Below, one piece after another: positions 34,299-42,307 of a DNA stretch of 64,000 nt. The DNA lies in assembly GCA_030603495.1 (NCBI GenBank), contig JAUVXR010000006.1, positions 20,124 through 84,123 on the forward strand, read 5' to 3'. Position 1 is the stretch's first letter, and each line of letters starts with the position of its first letter. Both the position numbers and the translations under genes were made by a program. The notes beneath the pieces were generated by a model. The model had not been told where the DNA came from and ran no database searches. It saw only the letters and a list, made by a program, of their open reading frames with translations. Source of the DNA: a bacterium. Lineage in GTDB: Bacteria; Armatimonadota; Zipacnadia; Zipacnadales; Zipacnadaceae.

Positions 34299-35372
34299 AT
34301 GTCTGTGGCCGTACGAGCCGGATTAGTCGGCGTCGGCCCAGTGGGAGACCGGATCGTAACCTGTCTTAGGGAACGCAGCTTTCCGCTGGCCCAGTCGCTG
34401 CGGGTGATGGCGACCCGCAGTCGTCGCGAGGTGCTCGGTGGTGAGGAGTTCGACGTCCAGGAGACGCGAGCCGAGTTGCTCGCGGACCTTGATGTGGTCT
34501 TCTTCGCCGGGCGCGAGGGCGGCAAGGGTGCCAGCGTCCAGTGGGCGGAGACCGCTATCAACAACGGGGCCTACTGTATTGATAACGGCAGCGACTTCCG
34601 GCTGGACCCAAATGTGCCGCTGGTCGTTCCCGAAATCAACATGGACACGGTCAACGAGCAGACCAAACTCATTGCCAGCCCCAACTGCTCGACGATTCAA
34701 CTGGTCGTCGCGCTGGCGCCGCTGCACCGGGCAGCGGGCATAAAGCGCGTCGTCGCTTCGACCTACCAAGCGGTCAGCGGCTGGGGGCAGGCGGCCGTCG
34801 AGGAGATGGAGCGGCAGTTGCCGAACTGCTTGGGCGGGGATCCGGTGGAATGTGATCCCAGCATCTTCGCCCGGCCCATAATGCTCGACTGCATCCCGCA
34901 TATTGACCGCTTCCTGCCCGATGGCTACACCAAAGAAGAGCTGAAGATGGTCAGCGAGACGCGCAAGATTCTCGACGAGCCAGATATGCCAATTACCGCC
35001 ACCGCAGTGCGCGTGCCGATCCCCATCGGCCATAGCGAGTCGGTCAACGTCGAGTTCGAGCGGCCTATCACCCGCGAGGAAGCAATAGAGATTCTTAGTA
35101 AGGCGCCCAGCGTAGTGGTCATTGATGGCCCTACGCTGGATCCCAATGCGCTCGAGCACCGCGACGCGCCGGAGGAGTTGCAGTATCCGACTGCCGCCGA
35201 CTTGCGCCAAGACGAATACAAGGATATGGTCCTGGTCGGCCGCATTCGCCAGGATGAGACTATCGAGAACGGCCTGAATCTGTGGATCGTGGCCGATAAC
35301 TTGCGCAAAGGTGCGGCGACCAACGTCGTGCAGATCGCCGAAGCGATGCTGGAGCGAGGGCTGCTAGGGTAG
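34299..35372 (+). CDS. asd: Aspartate-semialdehyde dehydrogenase
   Basis: Reduces aspartyl-4-phosphate to the semialdehyde feeding lysine, threonine and methionine. 357 residues. Seen: N-terminal GLVGVGPVGDRIV, VFFAGREGGKG, IDNGSDFRLDPNVPLVVPEIN, the nucleophile Cys in ASPNCSTIQLV, a STYQAVSGWGQA block, VRVPIPIGHSESVNVEF with the acid/base His, and NLWIVADNLRKGAATN. ATG at 34299; a GTG at 34305 is possible. The ribosome site (GAGG) is close. Confidence 0.95.
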   Translation: MSVAVRAGLVGVGPVGDRIVTCLRERSFPLAQSLRVMATRSRREVLGGEEFDVQETRAELLADLDVVFFAGREGGKGASVQWAETAINNGAYCIDNGSDFRLDPNVPLVVPEINMDTVNEQTKLIASPNCSTIQLVVALAPLHRAAGIKRVVASTYQAVSGWGQAAVEEMERQLPNCLGGDPVECDPSIFARPIMLDCIPHIDRFLPDGYTKEELKMVSETRKILDEPDMPITATAVRVPIPIGHSESVNVEFERPITREEAIEILSKAPSVVVIDGPTLDPNALEHRDAPEELQYPTAADLRQDEYKDMVLVGRIRQDETIENGLNLWIVADNLRKGAATNVVQIAEAMLERGLLG

Positions 35373-35423
35373 AAGATAGGATGCAGGACACGACATACCG
35401 GCGAGAGCAGGAGCGCATTAACC

Positions 35424-35449
35424 GGTAGGAGCGACATTCTTGTCGCGAC
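35424..35449 (+). repeat. Palindromic repeat, family B, single arm
   Basis: GGTAGGAGCGACATTCTTGT followed by CGCGAC; identical in core to one arm of the copy at 29865. It is the first piece of a composite repeat stretch running to 35516 between asd and argC. Confidence 0.85.
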
Positions 35450-35460
35450 CAGGAAACGGT

Positions 35461-35516
35461 CCTTCGACAGGCTCAGGACAAGCGGGCGGATGTTCCTGCG
35501 GAATATTCGCCCCTAC
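35461..35516 (+). repeat. Two further short repeat-like units in tandem
   Basis: CCTTCGACAGGCTCAGGACA (35461-35480) is a unit I have seen as a high-copy interspersed sequence in many uncultured-bacterium genomes. It abuts a hairpin-forming GGGCGGATG…TATTCGCCCC unit (35484-35512). Neither codes. The long in-frame extension of argC through this stretch is therefore an artefact. Confidence 0.6.
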
Positions 35517-35615
35517 AGACGGCAACGACAAGCGCGACGGGCAGTTCGACGAGCTCACCGGAAACGAGACGCCCATCGTGCCGGTAGATTGCATAGTTGG
35601 CGTAAGGAAGTAGCT

Positions 35616-36659
35616 ATGACTAAGATAGGCATACTGGGTGCAGCCGGATACGGCGGCGCCGAGCTAATCAGGCTGCTACTGGGGCACTCCGAGGTGGAGA
35701 TCGTCTACCTGGGCGGGCATACTACCGTGGGCGAGCAGATCGCCGAGCTGTATCCCAATCTGGCCGGCAAGATTGATATGGTCATCGGGGAGAGCGCCGT
35801 GCCGCCCGTGGTCGAGCGCGGAGCGGAGGTGCTCTGCTCGGCGTTGCCGCACAAGGTGGGCGCCGATATTGTAGCTGAGGCGCTCGACAGCGGGCTGAAG
35901 GTCATTGATTTCTCCGCAGATTTCCGGTTGAAGGATGTCGCCCAGTACGAGAAGTACTACCAACATCATCCCCACCCCGAGATGCTGGCCGAGGCCGTCT
36001 ACGGGCTGCCCGAGCTGCACCGGGAGGAGATCATCCCGGCTCGGCTGGTGGCGGCACCCGGCTGCTTCCCCACCGGCGCAATCCTGGCACTGGCCCCGGC
36101 AGTCGAGGCCGGCCTGATCGGCACCGACGGCATCATCGTGGACAGCAAGACCGGGGTCTCGGGTGCGGGCCGCACCAACCTGGATCTGGCCTTCCACTTT
36201 CCCGAGATCAACGAATCCCTCAAGGCCTACAAGGTGGCAGAGCACCGCCACACTCCCGAGATTGACCAGGAGCTATCCCTGCTCAGCGGCCAGCCGCTAC
36301 AAGTAACCTTCGTCCCCCACCTCATCCCGGTAACGCGCGGGATTCTGACCACCGCCTACGGTCGGCTGCACGAGGGCATCTCAGAGAGCCAGGTACGGGA
36401 TGTCTACGAGCAGTTCTACGCCAACGAACCGTTCGTTATAGTCATGGCGCCCGGTGAGCAGCCCACCACCAAGCAGGTCAGCGGCTCGAATAACTGCCAC
36501 ATCGGGCTGGTAGTGGCTGAAAAGACAGGCCAGCTTATTGTCACTTCGGTCGTTGACAACCTGATCAAGGGGCTGTCCGGGTCAGTACTGCAGTGCCTGA
36601 ACCTGATGATCGACTGCGCCGAGACAACGGCGCTGGAAGCGCCAGCCCTGTGGCCGTAG
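35616..36659 (+). CDS. argC: N-acetyl-gamma-glutamyl-phosphate reductase
   Basis: Third step of arginine (ornithine) synthesis. 347 residues from the ATG at 35616, with AAGGAAG seven bases upstream. NADP-binding KIGILGAAGYGGAELIRLL, CSALPHK, FSADFRLK, YGLPELHRE, catalytic Cys in VAAPGCFPTGA, SGAGR, and catalytic His in FVPHLIPVTRGILTT are present. argJ follows by 79 bp. The upstream in-frame codons are repeats. Confidence 0.97.
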   Translation: MTKIGILGAAGYGGAELIRLLLGHSEVEIVYLGGHTTVGEQIAELYPNLAGKIDMVIGESAVPPVVERGAEVLCSALPHKVGADIVAEALDSGLKVIDFSADFRLKDVAQYEKYYQHHPHPEMLAEAVYGLPELHREEIIPARLVAAPGCFPTGAILALAPAVEAGLIGTDGIIVDSKTGVSGAGRTNLDLAFHFPEINESLKAYKVAEHRHTPEIDQELSLLSGQPLQVTFVPHLIPVTRGILTTAYGRLHEGISESQVRDVYEQFYANEPFVIVMAPGEQPTTKQVSGSNNCHIGLVVAEKTGQLIVTSVVDNLIKGLSGSVLQCLNLMIDCAETTALEAPALWP

Positions 36660-36738
36660 CAAGACAGGCAAGAGAGCAGGAGGGACTACAGGCACGAAGT
36701 ATCGCCCGGAGCTTCTTCCAGTCCCAGGAGAACTAACC

Positions 36739-37980
36739 ATGTCGGCCAACCTGTTTGAGATAATCGAGGGCGGTATTACCGCGCCCGAAGGCTTTTCCGG
36801 AGCCGGCGTGCACTGCGGCATCAAGCCCGATTCCCTGGACCTGATGCTGCTGCATTCCGAGCCTCGGGCCGCCGCGGCCGTGACCGTCACGACCAACTCG
36901 TTTCGGGCCGCGCCGACCTACATTGCTCAGGAGCACACCGCCGACGGCTGGGCCCATACCGTTGTGGCTAACAGCGGTAACGCCAATGCCGCCACCGGCG
37001 AGTCGGGCATGAGTAACGCACGGCTCATGGCTGAACTGACCGGCCGGGCCCTCGATATCCGGGCCAGAGACGTGATAGTCTGTTCGACCGGCAAGATCGG
37101 CGAGCAGCTGCCCATGGACAGGATCGAGGCGGGCATCGCCCAGGCCGCGGGCCAGCTTACCCGCCAGGACCCCGAGTCCATCACCCGCGCCATAATGACT
37201 ACCGATACCTTTCCCAAGATGGTCTCGGTGCAGTTCCCGGTCGGCGGCGTTACGGTCAAGATGGGCGGCATCGCCAAGGGTGCGGGAATGATCTGCCCAC
37301 AGATGGCGACGATGCTCTGCTTCCTGACCACCGACCTCGCCATCACGCCCGAGATCTTGAAGACCAGCCTCCAGCAGACGGTGCGGCAGTCGTTCAACTG
37401 TATCTCGGTGGACGGCTGCATGAGCACCAACGATACGGTGGCAATCCTCGCCAACGGTGTCGCCGGCAATAAGCCAATTCTCAGCGATCATTCGCCGGGC
37501 TACGAGGCGTTCCTGGCGGCCCTGACCTATGTCACGCAGGAGCTGGCCAAGATGATCGCCCGTGACGGCGAGGGGGCCACGAAGTTCGTCGAGATCACAG
37601 TCGCAGGAGCGAAAGACTGGGAACAGGCCCAGCACATCGCCCGAGCCATTGCCAACTACGACATCCTCAAAACTGCCATCTTCGGCGAGGACTTCAACTG
37701 GGGACGGATTGCTGCGGCGGTCGGTGCCGCCGACCGAGCCCTTGACCCCAGCACAATTACTATCACCTGGGCAGGAATCACCGCGTGGGACCGTGGCAAC
37801 GTGGCTGAGTTCGACGCCGCCGAGGCTAAGTCCGCAATGCAGGCCGATGAGATCACAATTGAGGTAGACCTGGGCATCGGTGAGGCCCAGGCGACGGTCT
37901 GGACGTGCGACTTGACGTACGACTACATCAGAGAAAACGCCGGGCCCGATGTGTACGATAGTACAGTGGATAGTAGATAG
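36739..37980 (+). CDS. argJ: Glutamate N-acetyltransferase/amino-acid acetyltransferase
   Basis: Recycles the acetyl group from N-acetylornithine to glutamate. 413 residues, full length, with AGGAGA before the ATG. The autocleavage motif KGAGMICPQMATML is intact, with Thr191 as the N-terminal nucleophile of the beta chain. NSGNANAATG and the closing DLTYDYIREN block also fit; the last residues (DSTVDSR) differ from the usual short end. argB, which normally follows, is missing here. Confidence 0.97.
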   Translation: MSANLFEIIEGGITAPEGFSGAGVHCGIKPDSLDLMLLHSEPRAAAAVTVTTNSFRAAPTYIAQEHTADGWAHTVVANSGNANAATGESGMSNARLMAELTGRALDIRARDVIVCSTGKIGEQLPMDRIEAGIAQAAGQLTRQDPESITRAIMTTDTFPKMVSVQFPVGGVTVKMGGIAKGAGMICPQMATMLCFLTTDLAITPEILKTSLQQTVRQSFNCISVDGCMSTNDTVAILANGVAGNKPILSDHSPGYEAFLAALTYVTQELAKMIARDGEGATKFVEITVAGAKDWEQAQHIARAIANYDILKTAIFGEDFNWGRIAAAVGAADRALDPSTITITWAGITAWDRGNVAEFDAAEAKSAMQADEITIEVDLGIGEAQATVWTCDLTYDYIRENAGPDVYDSTVDSR

Positions 37981-38012
37981 TGGACAGGAAACGACACAGA
38001 GCAACACGAATT

Positions 38013-38068
38013 GGTAGGAGCGACATTTCATCCGCCGTAGCTTGAGCGAAGGCGGGTCTTGTCGCGAC
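38013..38068 (+). repeat. Family B repeat interrupted by another palindrome
   Basis: Starts GGTAGGAGCGACATTT, ends TCTTGTCGCGAC, as in the other copies, but about 28 bases (CATCCGCCGTAGCTTGAGCG… with CCGCC/GGCGG arms) sit exactly in the turn. One repeat appears to have been inserted into another. Confidence 0.8.
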
Positions 38069-38108
38069 TAAGAACCGGGGTTCGTGAAGCTCGCCCCAGC
38101 CGTGCTCC

Positions 38109-38226
38109 CGGTAGGACAGGCGTCTCGCCTGTCCAGACTTACTGTGGGGCCACCCTGGCAGCTATGGTACACAGGGTGGATGCCTGTCTCATCTAACCAG
38201 CGACAGGCGGGACGCCTGTCGTACCG
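38109..38226 (+). repeat. Family A repeat, widely spaced two-armed copy
   Basis: Left unit 38109-38134 (CGGTAGGACAGGCGTCTCGC…) and right unit 38200-38226 (…GACAGGCGGGACGCCTGTCG TACCG) are inverted copies separated by about 65 bases, longer than the 7-base gap in the copy at 34227. It lies just before the ThuA-like gene and ends 20 bp before its start. Confidence 0.85.
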
Positions 38227-38245
38227 AATGAGAAGGAGAGAAGTC

Positions 38246-38992
38246 ATGGCAACAATCCGCGTTACGGTCTGGAACGAATTCCGCCACGAAAAAGAGAAAG
38301 ACGCCGTCAAGAGCGTCTACCCCGACGGTATGCACGAGGCTATTGCCGCATATCTGGGCCAGCGGCCCGGCTTGACGGTGGGGACGGCCACCCTCGATGA
38401 GCCCGAGCACGGGCTGACTGAGGAGGTGCTCGCCGAGACGGATGTGCTGATCTGGTGGGGACATTCAGCTCACGCCGAGGTTCAGGATGAGATCGTGGAC
38501 CGCGTCCAGGCGCGCATTCTCGACGGGATGGGCCTGATCGTGTTGCACTCTGGGCACTTCTCCAAGATCTTCAAGCGTATGATGGGCAGTTCCTGTGCCC
38601 TCAAATGGCGCGAAGTGGCGGAAAAGGAACGACTCTGGGTGGTCAATCCTGTCCACCCCATCACCCAGGGGCTGGGGCCGCACATCGAACTGCCCCATAC
38701 CGAGATGTACGGTGAGCCGTTTGATATCCCCACACCCGACAAAGTCATCTTCATCAGTTGGTTCGCGGGCGGCGAGGTCTTCCGCAGCGGCTGTACCTGG
38801 ACTCGGGGCAAGGGCAATATCTTCTACTTCCGCCCCGGCCACGAGACCTTCCCCATCTTCCACAATCCCGAAATCCTCAAGGTCATCGAAAACGCCGTGC
38901 GCTGGGCGGCCTTCGCCGGCAGTACGGAAGTTGACATGTCGGTCGGCAATGTCCCACCGCTCGAGGACCTGTCCGCCAGGAAGGGACAGTGA
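38246..38992 (+). CDS. ThuA-like (trehalose-utilisation) glutamine-amidotransferase-fold protein
   Basis: 248 residues with AGAAGGAGAG ideally placed before the ATG; the longer frame from 38084 runs through a repeat. ThuA-family blocks: [41 protein letters not shown], and [17 protein letters not shown]. ThuA proteins oxidise or bind disaccharides in trehalose and 3-keto-sugar metabolism, but many have unknown substrates. It stands apart from other sugar genes. Confidence 0.85.
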   Translation: MATIRVTVWNEFRHEKEKDAVKSVYPDGMHEAIAAYLGQRPGLTVGTATLDEPEHGLTEEVLAETDVLIWWGHSAHAEVQDEIVDRVQARILDGMGLIVLHSGHFSKIFKRMMGSSCALKWREVAEKERLWVVNPVHPITQGLGPHIELPHTEMYGEPFDIPTPDKVIFISWFAGGEVFRSGCTWTRGKGNIFYFRPGHETFPIFHNPEILKVIENAVRWAAFAGSTEVDMSVGNVPPLEDLSARKGQ

Positions 38993-39203
38993 TGGATCAG
39001 AGCAAGCCAGGTTAGTTTCAGGTTCACGCACAGAAGGTTTTCCGAGGGTTCCGGTTTACTGGCCCTGCTCGTCCGTGTCAAGTCCTACGAGCGGGAACTT
39101 GCAGTGGATTCGACGAATGTCAAACTAACCAGAGGCAAGTGGGGAATCCCAGCTGAGCAAACCAGGTTGAAGGAGGAGTTCTTGCGGACGCGGGGAAACT
39201 TAC
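38993..39203. other. Intergenic stretch without a gene
   Basis: No supported ORF. The only structure noted is a far-spaced 9-bp inverted repeat (ggttagttt at 39010-39018, aaactaacc at 39122-39130), likely chance. Confidence 0.5.
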
Positions 39204-39232
39204 TTGCAGTTCAGGGCCTGCTCTGATATACT
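39204..39232 (+). promoter_or_regulatory. Promoter of the PEP-CTERM gene
   Basis: TTGCAG, 17 bp, TGA-TATACT (extended -10). Start near 39239, leader about 54 bases with a GAGG ribosome site. Confidence 0.6.
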
Positions 39233-39292
39233 GCTATCAACCTCGTAGTACGAGAGCACCGACCGGGCCGAATCGTCGAGCGAGGATTGGTC

Positions 39293-40249
39293 ATGCGATG
39301 CACATGGGTGTTGGTGATTGTAGCTCTGATGTGGCTGGGCGCTAGCCTCGCTCAGGCAGATGTTCGCTCTGATGCCACCGCTTGGCCTTACCCCGTCAAC
39401 CAGCTTATCGACAGCACCTACGACGACTACGACCCGCAAATCCACAACGGCCAGGTTGCCTGGGAGGGCTACGGAGGCGGATGGGACCTCGAAATTTTCT
39501 TCTGGGATGGCACTTTCGACGGCGAGGGTAACCCTACTGGCATCGCCCCGCTTACCAACAACAGCTACGACGATTACGACCCGCAAATCCACAATGGCCA
39601 GGTTGCCTGGCATGGCAAAGAAGGCGGCAGCGACTACGAGGTCTTCTACTACGACGGCACCAGCACCACCCAGCTTACCAACAACGCCTACACCGATTGG
39701 TACCCGCAAATCCACAACGGCCAGGTTACCTGGTATGGCTACGACGGCAACGACTTCCAAATTTTCTTCTGGGATGGCACTTTCGACGGCGAGGGTAACC
39801 CTACTGGCACCACCCCGCTTACTGCCAACAGCTACGCCGATTACTACCCGGAAATCCACAATGGCCAGATTACCTGGTATGGGGAAGAAGGCGGCAACGA
39901 CGCCGAGATCTTCTATTATAACGGGACCAGCACCACGCAGCTTACTACCAACAGCTACTACGATGCCGACCCGCAAATCCACAACGGCCAGATTACCTGG
40001 TGGGGCTACGACGGCAGCGACTACGAAATCTTTTACTGGGACGGCAGCACTATCTACCAGGTAACGGACAACACGTGGGACGACCGGTCCCCGCAGATTT
40101 GGAATAGTCAGATTACCTGGTGCAGTAGGGTGAACGATGGTGATTGGAAGATAATGGAGGCGCACATCCCCGAGCCGACCACCATCGCCCTCTTTGGACT
40201 GGGGCTACTTGGCCTGGGCGCGAAGCTGCGCCGGCGCCGCCAGAGTTGA
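39293..40249 (+). CDS. PEP-CTERM surface protein with propeller-like repeats
   Basis: 318 residues: signal peptide (about 1-22), six to seven repeats of about 40 residues each with 'DPQIHNGQVAW…GGSDYEVFYYDGT…TQLTNN' style, and a C-terminal PEP-CTERM sorting signal (IPEPTTIALFGLGLLGLGAK then RRRR). The repeats resemble TolB/WD40-like propeller blades. PEP-CTERM proteins are cut by an exosortase and sent to the outer surface; no exosortase gene is in the window. The protein is acidic and very rich in Tyr, Trp, Asp, Gly and Thr. Confidence 0.9.
   Translation: MRCTWVLVIVALMWLGASLAQADVRSDATAWPYPVNQLIDSTYDDYDPQIHNGQVAWEGYGGGWDLEIFFWDGTFDGEGNPTGIAPLTNNSYDDYDPQIHNGQVAWHGKEGGSDYEVFYYDGTSTTQLTNNAYTDWYPQIHNGQVTWYGYDGNDFQIFFWDGTFDGEGNPTGTTPLTANSYADYYPEIHNGQITWYGEEGGNDAEIFYYNGTSTTQLTTNSYYDADPQIHNGQITWWGYDGSDYEIFYWDGSTIYQVTDNTWDDRSPQIWNSQITWCSRVNDGDWKIMEAHIPEPTTIALFGLGLLGLGAKLRRRRQS
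39492..39808 (+). repeat. Internal 267-bp duplication inside the PEP-CTERM gene
   Basis: A stretch of about 50 bases starting AAATTTTCTTCTGGGATGGC occurs at 39492 and again at 39759 with nearly no change (offset 267 bp = 89 codons, two propeller blades). The shorter CCGCAAATCCACAA unit recurs several times across the gene. Confidence 0.85.
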
Positions 40250-40334
40250 GCGAGCCGGTTCACCTAAGCAACCAAGCAGTCCCCTGAAAAGGGCTCGACA
40301 ATGCGCCACCCCAGAGCCACCAGGTATAATCCGC

Positions 40335-40363
40335 TTGACTTCTGGGTATCCATAGGCTATAAT
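40335..40363 (+). promoter_or_regulatory. Promoter of the leuA leader
   Basis: TTGACT, 17-bp spacer, TATAAT: 11 of 12 consensus bases. The start would be near 40370. A second TATAAT at 40325-40330 has no good -35. Confidence 0.85.
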
Positions 40364-40369
40364 CCGGTC

Positions 40370-40669
40370 AAATTGAAGCTGCAAAGACGATGACGGGGAG
40401 TAGTAGGCGCGGGGAGGATAACAGAGAGGTCGCTCCTGGCTGAAAGGCGACTATCCGAAGCGCACTGAAACTCGCCCCCGAGTCGCGGGCTGAACCGGCC
40501 CTCACTAGGCCCAAGTAGGTACCGACGGAGTTCCCGCCGTTACAAGGGAAGCGGTATCGGAGAGTTGTTGCTCTCCCGTGCCGTACAGAGCGGGCCGCTT
40601 CGGCGGCCAATTAGAGTGGTACCGCGGATTGCTTAGGTCTTCCGTCTCTTAAGAGATGGGAGGCTTTTT
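40370..40669 (+). promoter_or_regulatory. T-box riboswitch (leucine type) controlling leuA
   Basis: About 300 nt. The T-box itself is AGAGTGGTACCGCGG at 40613-40627 (consensus AGGGTGGNACCGCGG). Stem I starts near 40388 with GATGACGGGGAGTAGTAG, whose AGTA-type loop is typical. A candidate specifier CTC (Leu) lies at 40471-40473 after CTGAAA. The discriminator-pairing base of TGGT is T, which fits the A of tRNA-Leu. Uncharged tRNA-Leu would favour the antiterminator and let leuA be made. The terminator is at 40639-40669. Confidence 0.93.
40639..40669 (+). terminator. Regulated terminator of the leuA T-box
   Basis: A 10-bp stem (cttccgtctc/gagatgggag, with G-U pairs), TTAA loop, then GCTTTTTCGTTTTT. 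The 5' strand partly competes with the T-box antiterminator region. Confidence 0.88.
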
Positions 40670-40715
40670 CGTTTTTGGTACTCTATTTGCTGCAGCAATA
40701 CAGGAGGAGATGAAG

Positions 40716-42230
40716 ATGCCCAGAGTAATCAGAATCTTCGACACAACCCTGCGTGACGGTGAGCAGTCACCCGGCGCCAGCCTGAGCGTAGATGAAAAGA
40801 TAGCGATAGCCCACCAGCTCGCCGCGCTTAACGTGGATATCATCGAGGCCGGCTTTCCCATCTCGTCGCCGGAGGACTTCGAGGCGGTGCGCCGTGTGGC
40901 TATCGAGGTACAGGGGCCGGTGATCTGCGGCCTGGCCCGCACGATGCCGGAAGACATTGACTGCAGTTGGGAGGCGGTGAAGGAGTCAGAGCGCCCGCGC
41001 ATCCACACTTTTGTCAGCACCTCGAAGATTCACTTGGAAACGACCCTCAAGAAGACAGCCGCCGAGGTGCTGGAGATAGCGGTGACCGAGGTGCGCCATG
41101 CGCGGGAGCTGTGTCCAGACGTAGAATTCTCGCCGATGGATGCCACCCGCACCGACCTGGACTACCTGGCCGAGATCGTCCAGGCGACGATCGAGGCAGG
41201 GGCGACGACCGTCAATATTCCCGACACCGTCGGCTACGCCACTCCCTGGGAGATGCATGATACGATCACTTACCTGTTCGAGCACGTCGCCAACATTGAC
41301 CAATGCACTATCAGCGTGCATTGCCACGACGACCTGGGTATGTCCGTAGCGAACTCCCTGGCGGCGGTGAAGGCGGGCGCTGGCCAGGTGGAGTGCACTA
41401 TCAACGGGATGGGCGAACGCGCGGGCAATGCCTCGCTGGAGGAGATCGTGATGGCACTGCATACGCGCGGCGCGGAGCTCGATGCCACGACCAACGCCTG
41501 CACCCAGCAGATCACAAAAACCTCGCGGATGGTCTCGAACCTGACCGGCTTCGTCGTCCAGCCCAACAAGGCGATTGTGGGCGAGAACGCCTTCGCCCAC
41601 GAATCCGGTATCCATCAGCACGGCGTGATTATGGACCGGCAGACCTACGAGATAATGCGGCCCGAGGACGTAGGCCTCAGCGAGAGTGTATTGACCTTGG
41701 GACGGCGCTCGGGCCGCCACGGACTGCGCCAGCGTCTCGAGGAGTTGGGTTATAAGGTTCACGACGACCAGATTGACGCGATTTACGAGCGTTTCCTCAG
41801 GATCGCCGACAAGAAGAAGCAGGTCTATGACGAGGACTTGCAGATGATAATGCACGAAGCAACGACACAGGTGCCCGAGATCTGGGAACTGATCAGCGTG
41901 GAGACTACGTCCGGCGGCACGCCCACCGCCACGATGACGCTGCGCAAGGAGGGTGAAACGCATACCGATGCGGCCACCGGCAACGGGCCCGTGGACGCCG
42001 CCTACCAGGCGATAGAGCGGATTACCGGCGTTAGCCTGACGCTAGATGACTACTCACTGCGCAGCATCAGCACCGGTAAGGACGCTATCGGCGAGGCGAC
42101 GGTGAAGGTCCGGCGCAACGGACAGGAGGTCATCGGCAAGGCCAGCAGTACCGACATCATCGAGGCCAGCGCGAAGGCCTACCTGAACGCGGTCAACCGC
42201 CTGCTGGTCAAGGAGAACCAGGCGAAATAG
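40716..42230 (+). CDS. leuA: 2-isopropylmalate synthase
   Basis: Condenses acetyl-CoA with 2-ketoisovalerate to start leucine synthesis. 504 residues from the ATG at 40716 (AGGAGG eight bases upstream; an ATG at 40710 is too close to it). DTTLRDGEQSPG (metal and substrate), IEAGFP, ATRTDLDYL, VHCHDDLGM, NGMGERAGN and ESGIHQHGV fit LeuA, and a LeuA_dimer regulatory domain (about 380-500) is present. Under a T-box in its leader. No leuB, leuC or leuD follows, so it is a lone leu gene here. Confidence 0.96.
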   Translation: MPRVIRIFDTTLRDGEQSPGASLSVDEKIAIAHQLAALNVDIIEAGFPISSPEDFEAVRRVAIEVQGPVICGLARTMPEDIDCSWEAVKESERPRIHTFVSTSKIHLETTLKKTAAEVLEIAVTEVRHARELCPDVEFSPMDATRTDLDYLAEIVQATIEAGATTVNIPDTVGYATPWEMHDTITYLFEHVANIDQCTISVHCHDDLGMSVANSLAAVKAGAGQVECTINGMGERAGNASLEEIVMALHTRGAELDATTNACTQQITKTSRMVSNLTGFVVQPNKAIVGENAFAHESGIHQHGVIMDRQTYEIMRPEDVGLSESVLTLGRRSGRHGLRQRLEELGYKVHDDQIDAIYERFLRIADKKKQVYDEDLQMIMHEATTQVPEIWELISVETTSGGTPTATMTLRKEGETHTDAATGNGPVDAAYQAIERITGVSLTLDDYSLRSISTGKDAIGEATVKVRRNGQEVIGKASSTDIIEASAKAYLNAVNRLLVKENQAK

Positions 42231-42234
42231 GCAC

Positions 42235-42270
42235 AGAGGGCAGCGGGCAGCGCGTCGGCCGCTGCCCTCT
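42235..42270 (+). terminator. Hairpin after leuA
   Basis: An 11-bp perfect stem (agagggcagcg/cgctgccctct) with a 14-base loop. On the plus strand it is followed by TGCC, not a T-run, so termination strength is uncertain. It partly overlaps the murC -35. Confidence 0.5.
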
Positions 42271-42298
42271 TGCCAAAAAGCCGCTTATGTCGTAGAAT
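42270..42298 (+). promoter_or_regulatory. murC promoter
   Basis: TTGCCA (42270-42275), 17 bp, TAGAAT (42293-42298). The start would be at about 42305, only 3 bases before the ATG at 42308, so the murC mRNA is probably leaderless; no Shine-Dalgarno is seen. Confidence 0.7.
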
Positions 42299-42307
42299 AC
42301 CAGCGTC

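Noticed and set aside
34323-35210. 295-codon minus-strand ORF over asd
   Set aside because: Antisense shadow of a complete, motif-bearing asd.
35490-35615. Upstream extension of argC
   Set aside because: Runs through repeat units; the ArgC N-terminus and ribosome site are at 35616.
38084-38245. Upstream extension of the ThuA-like gene
   Set aside because: Made of family A repeat arms; a strong ribosome site precedes 38246.
39200-40165. 321-codon minus-strand ORF over the PEP-CTERM gene
   Set aside because: Repetitive antisense of the repeat protein; no ribosome site, while the plus strand has signal peptide and sorting tail.
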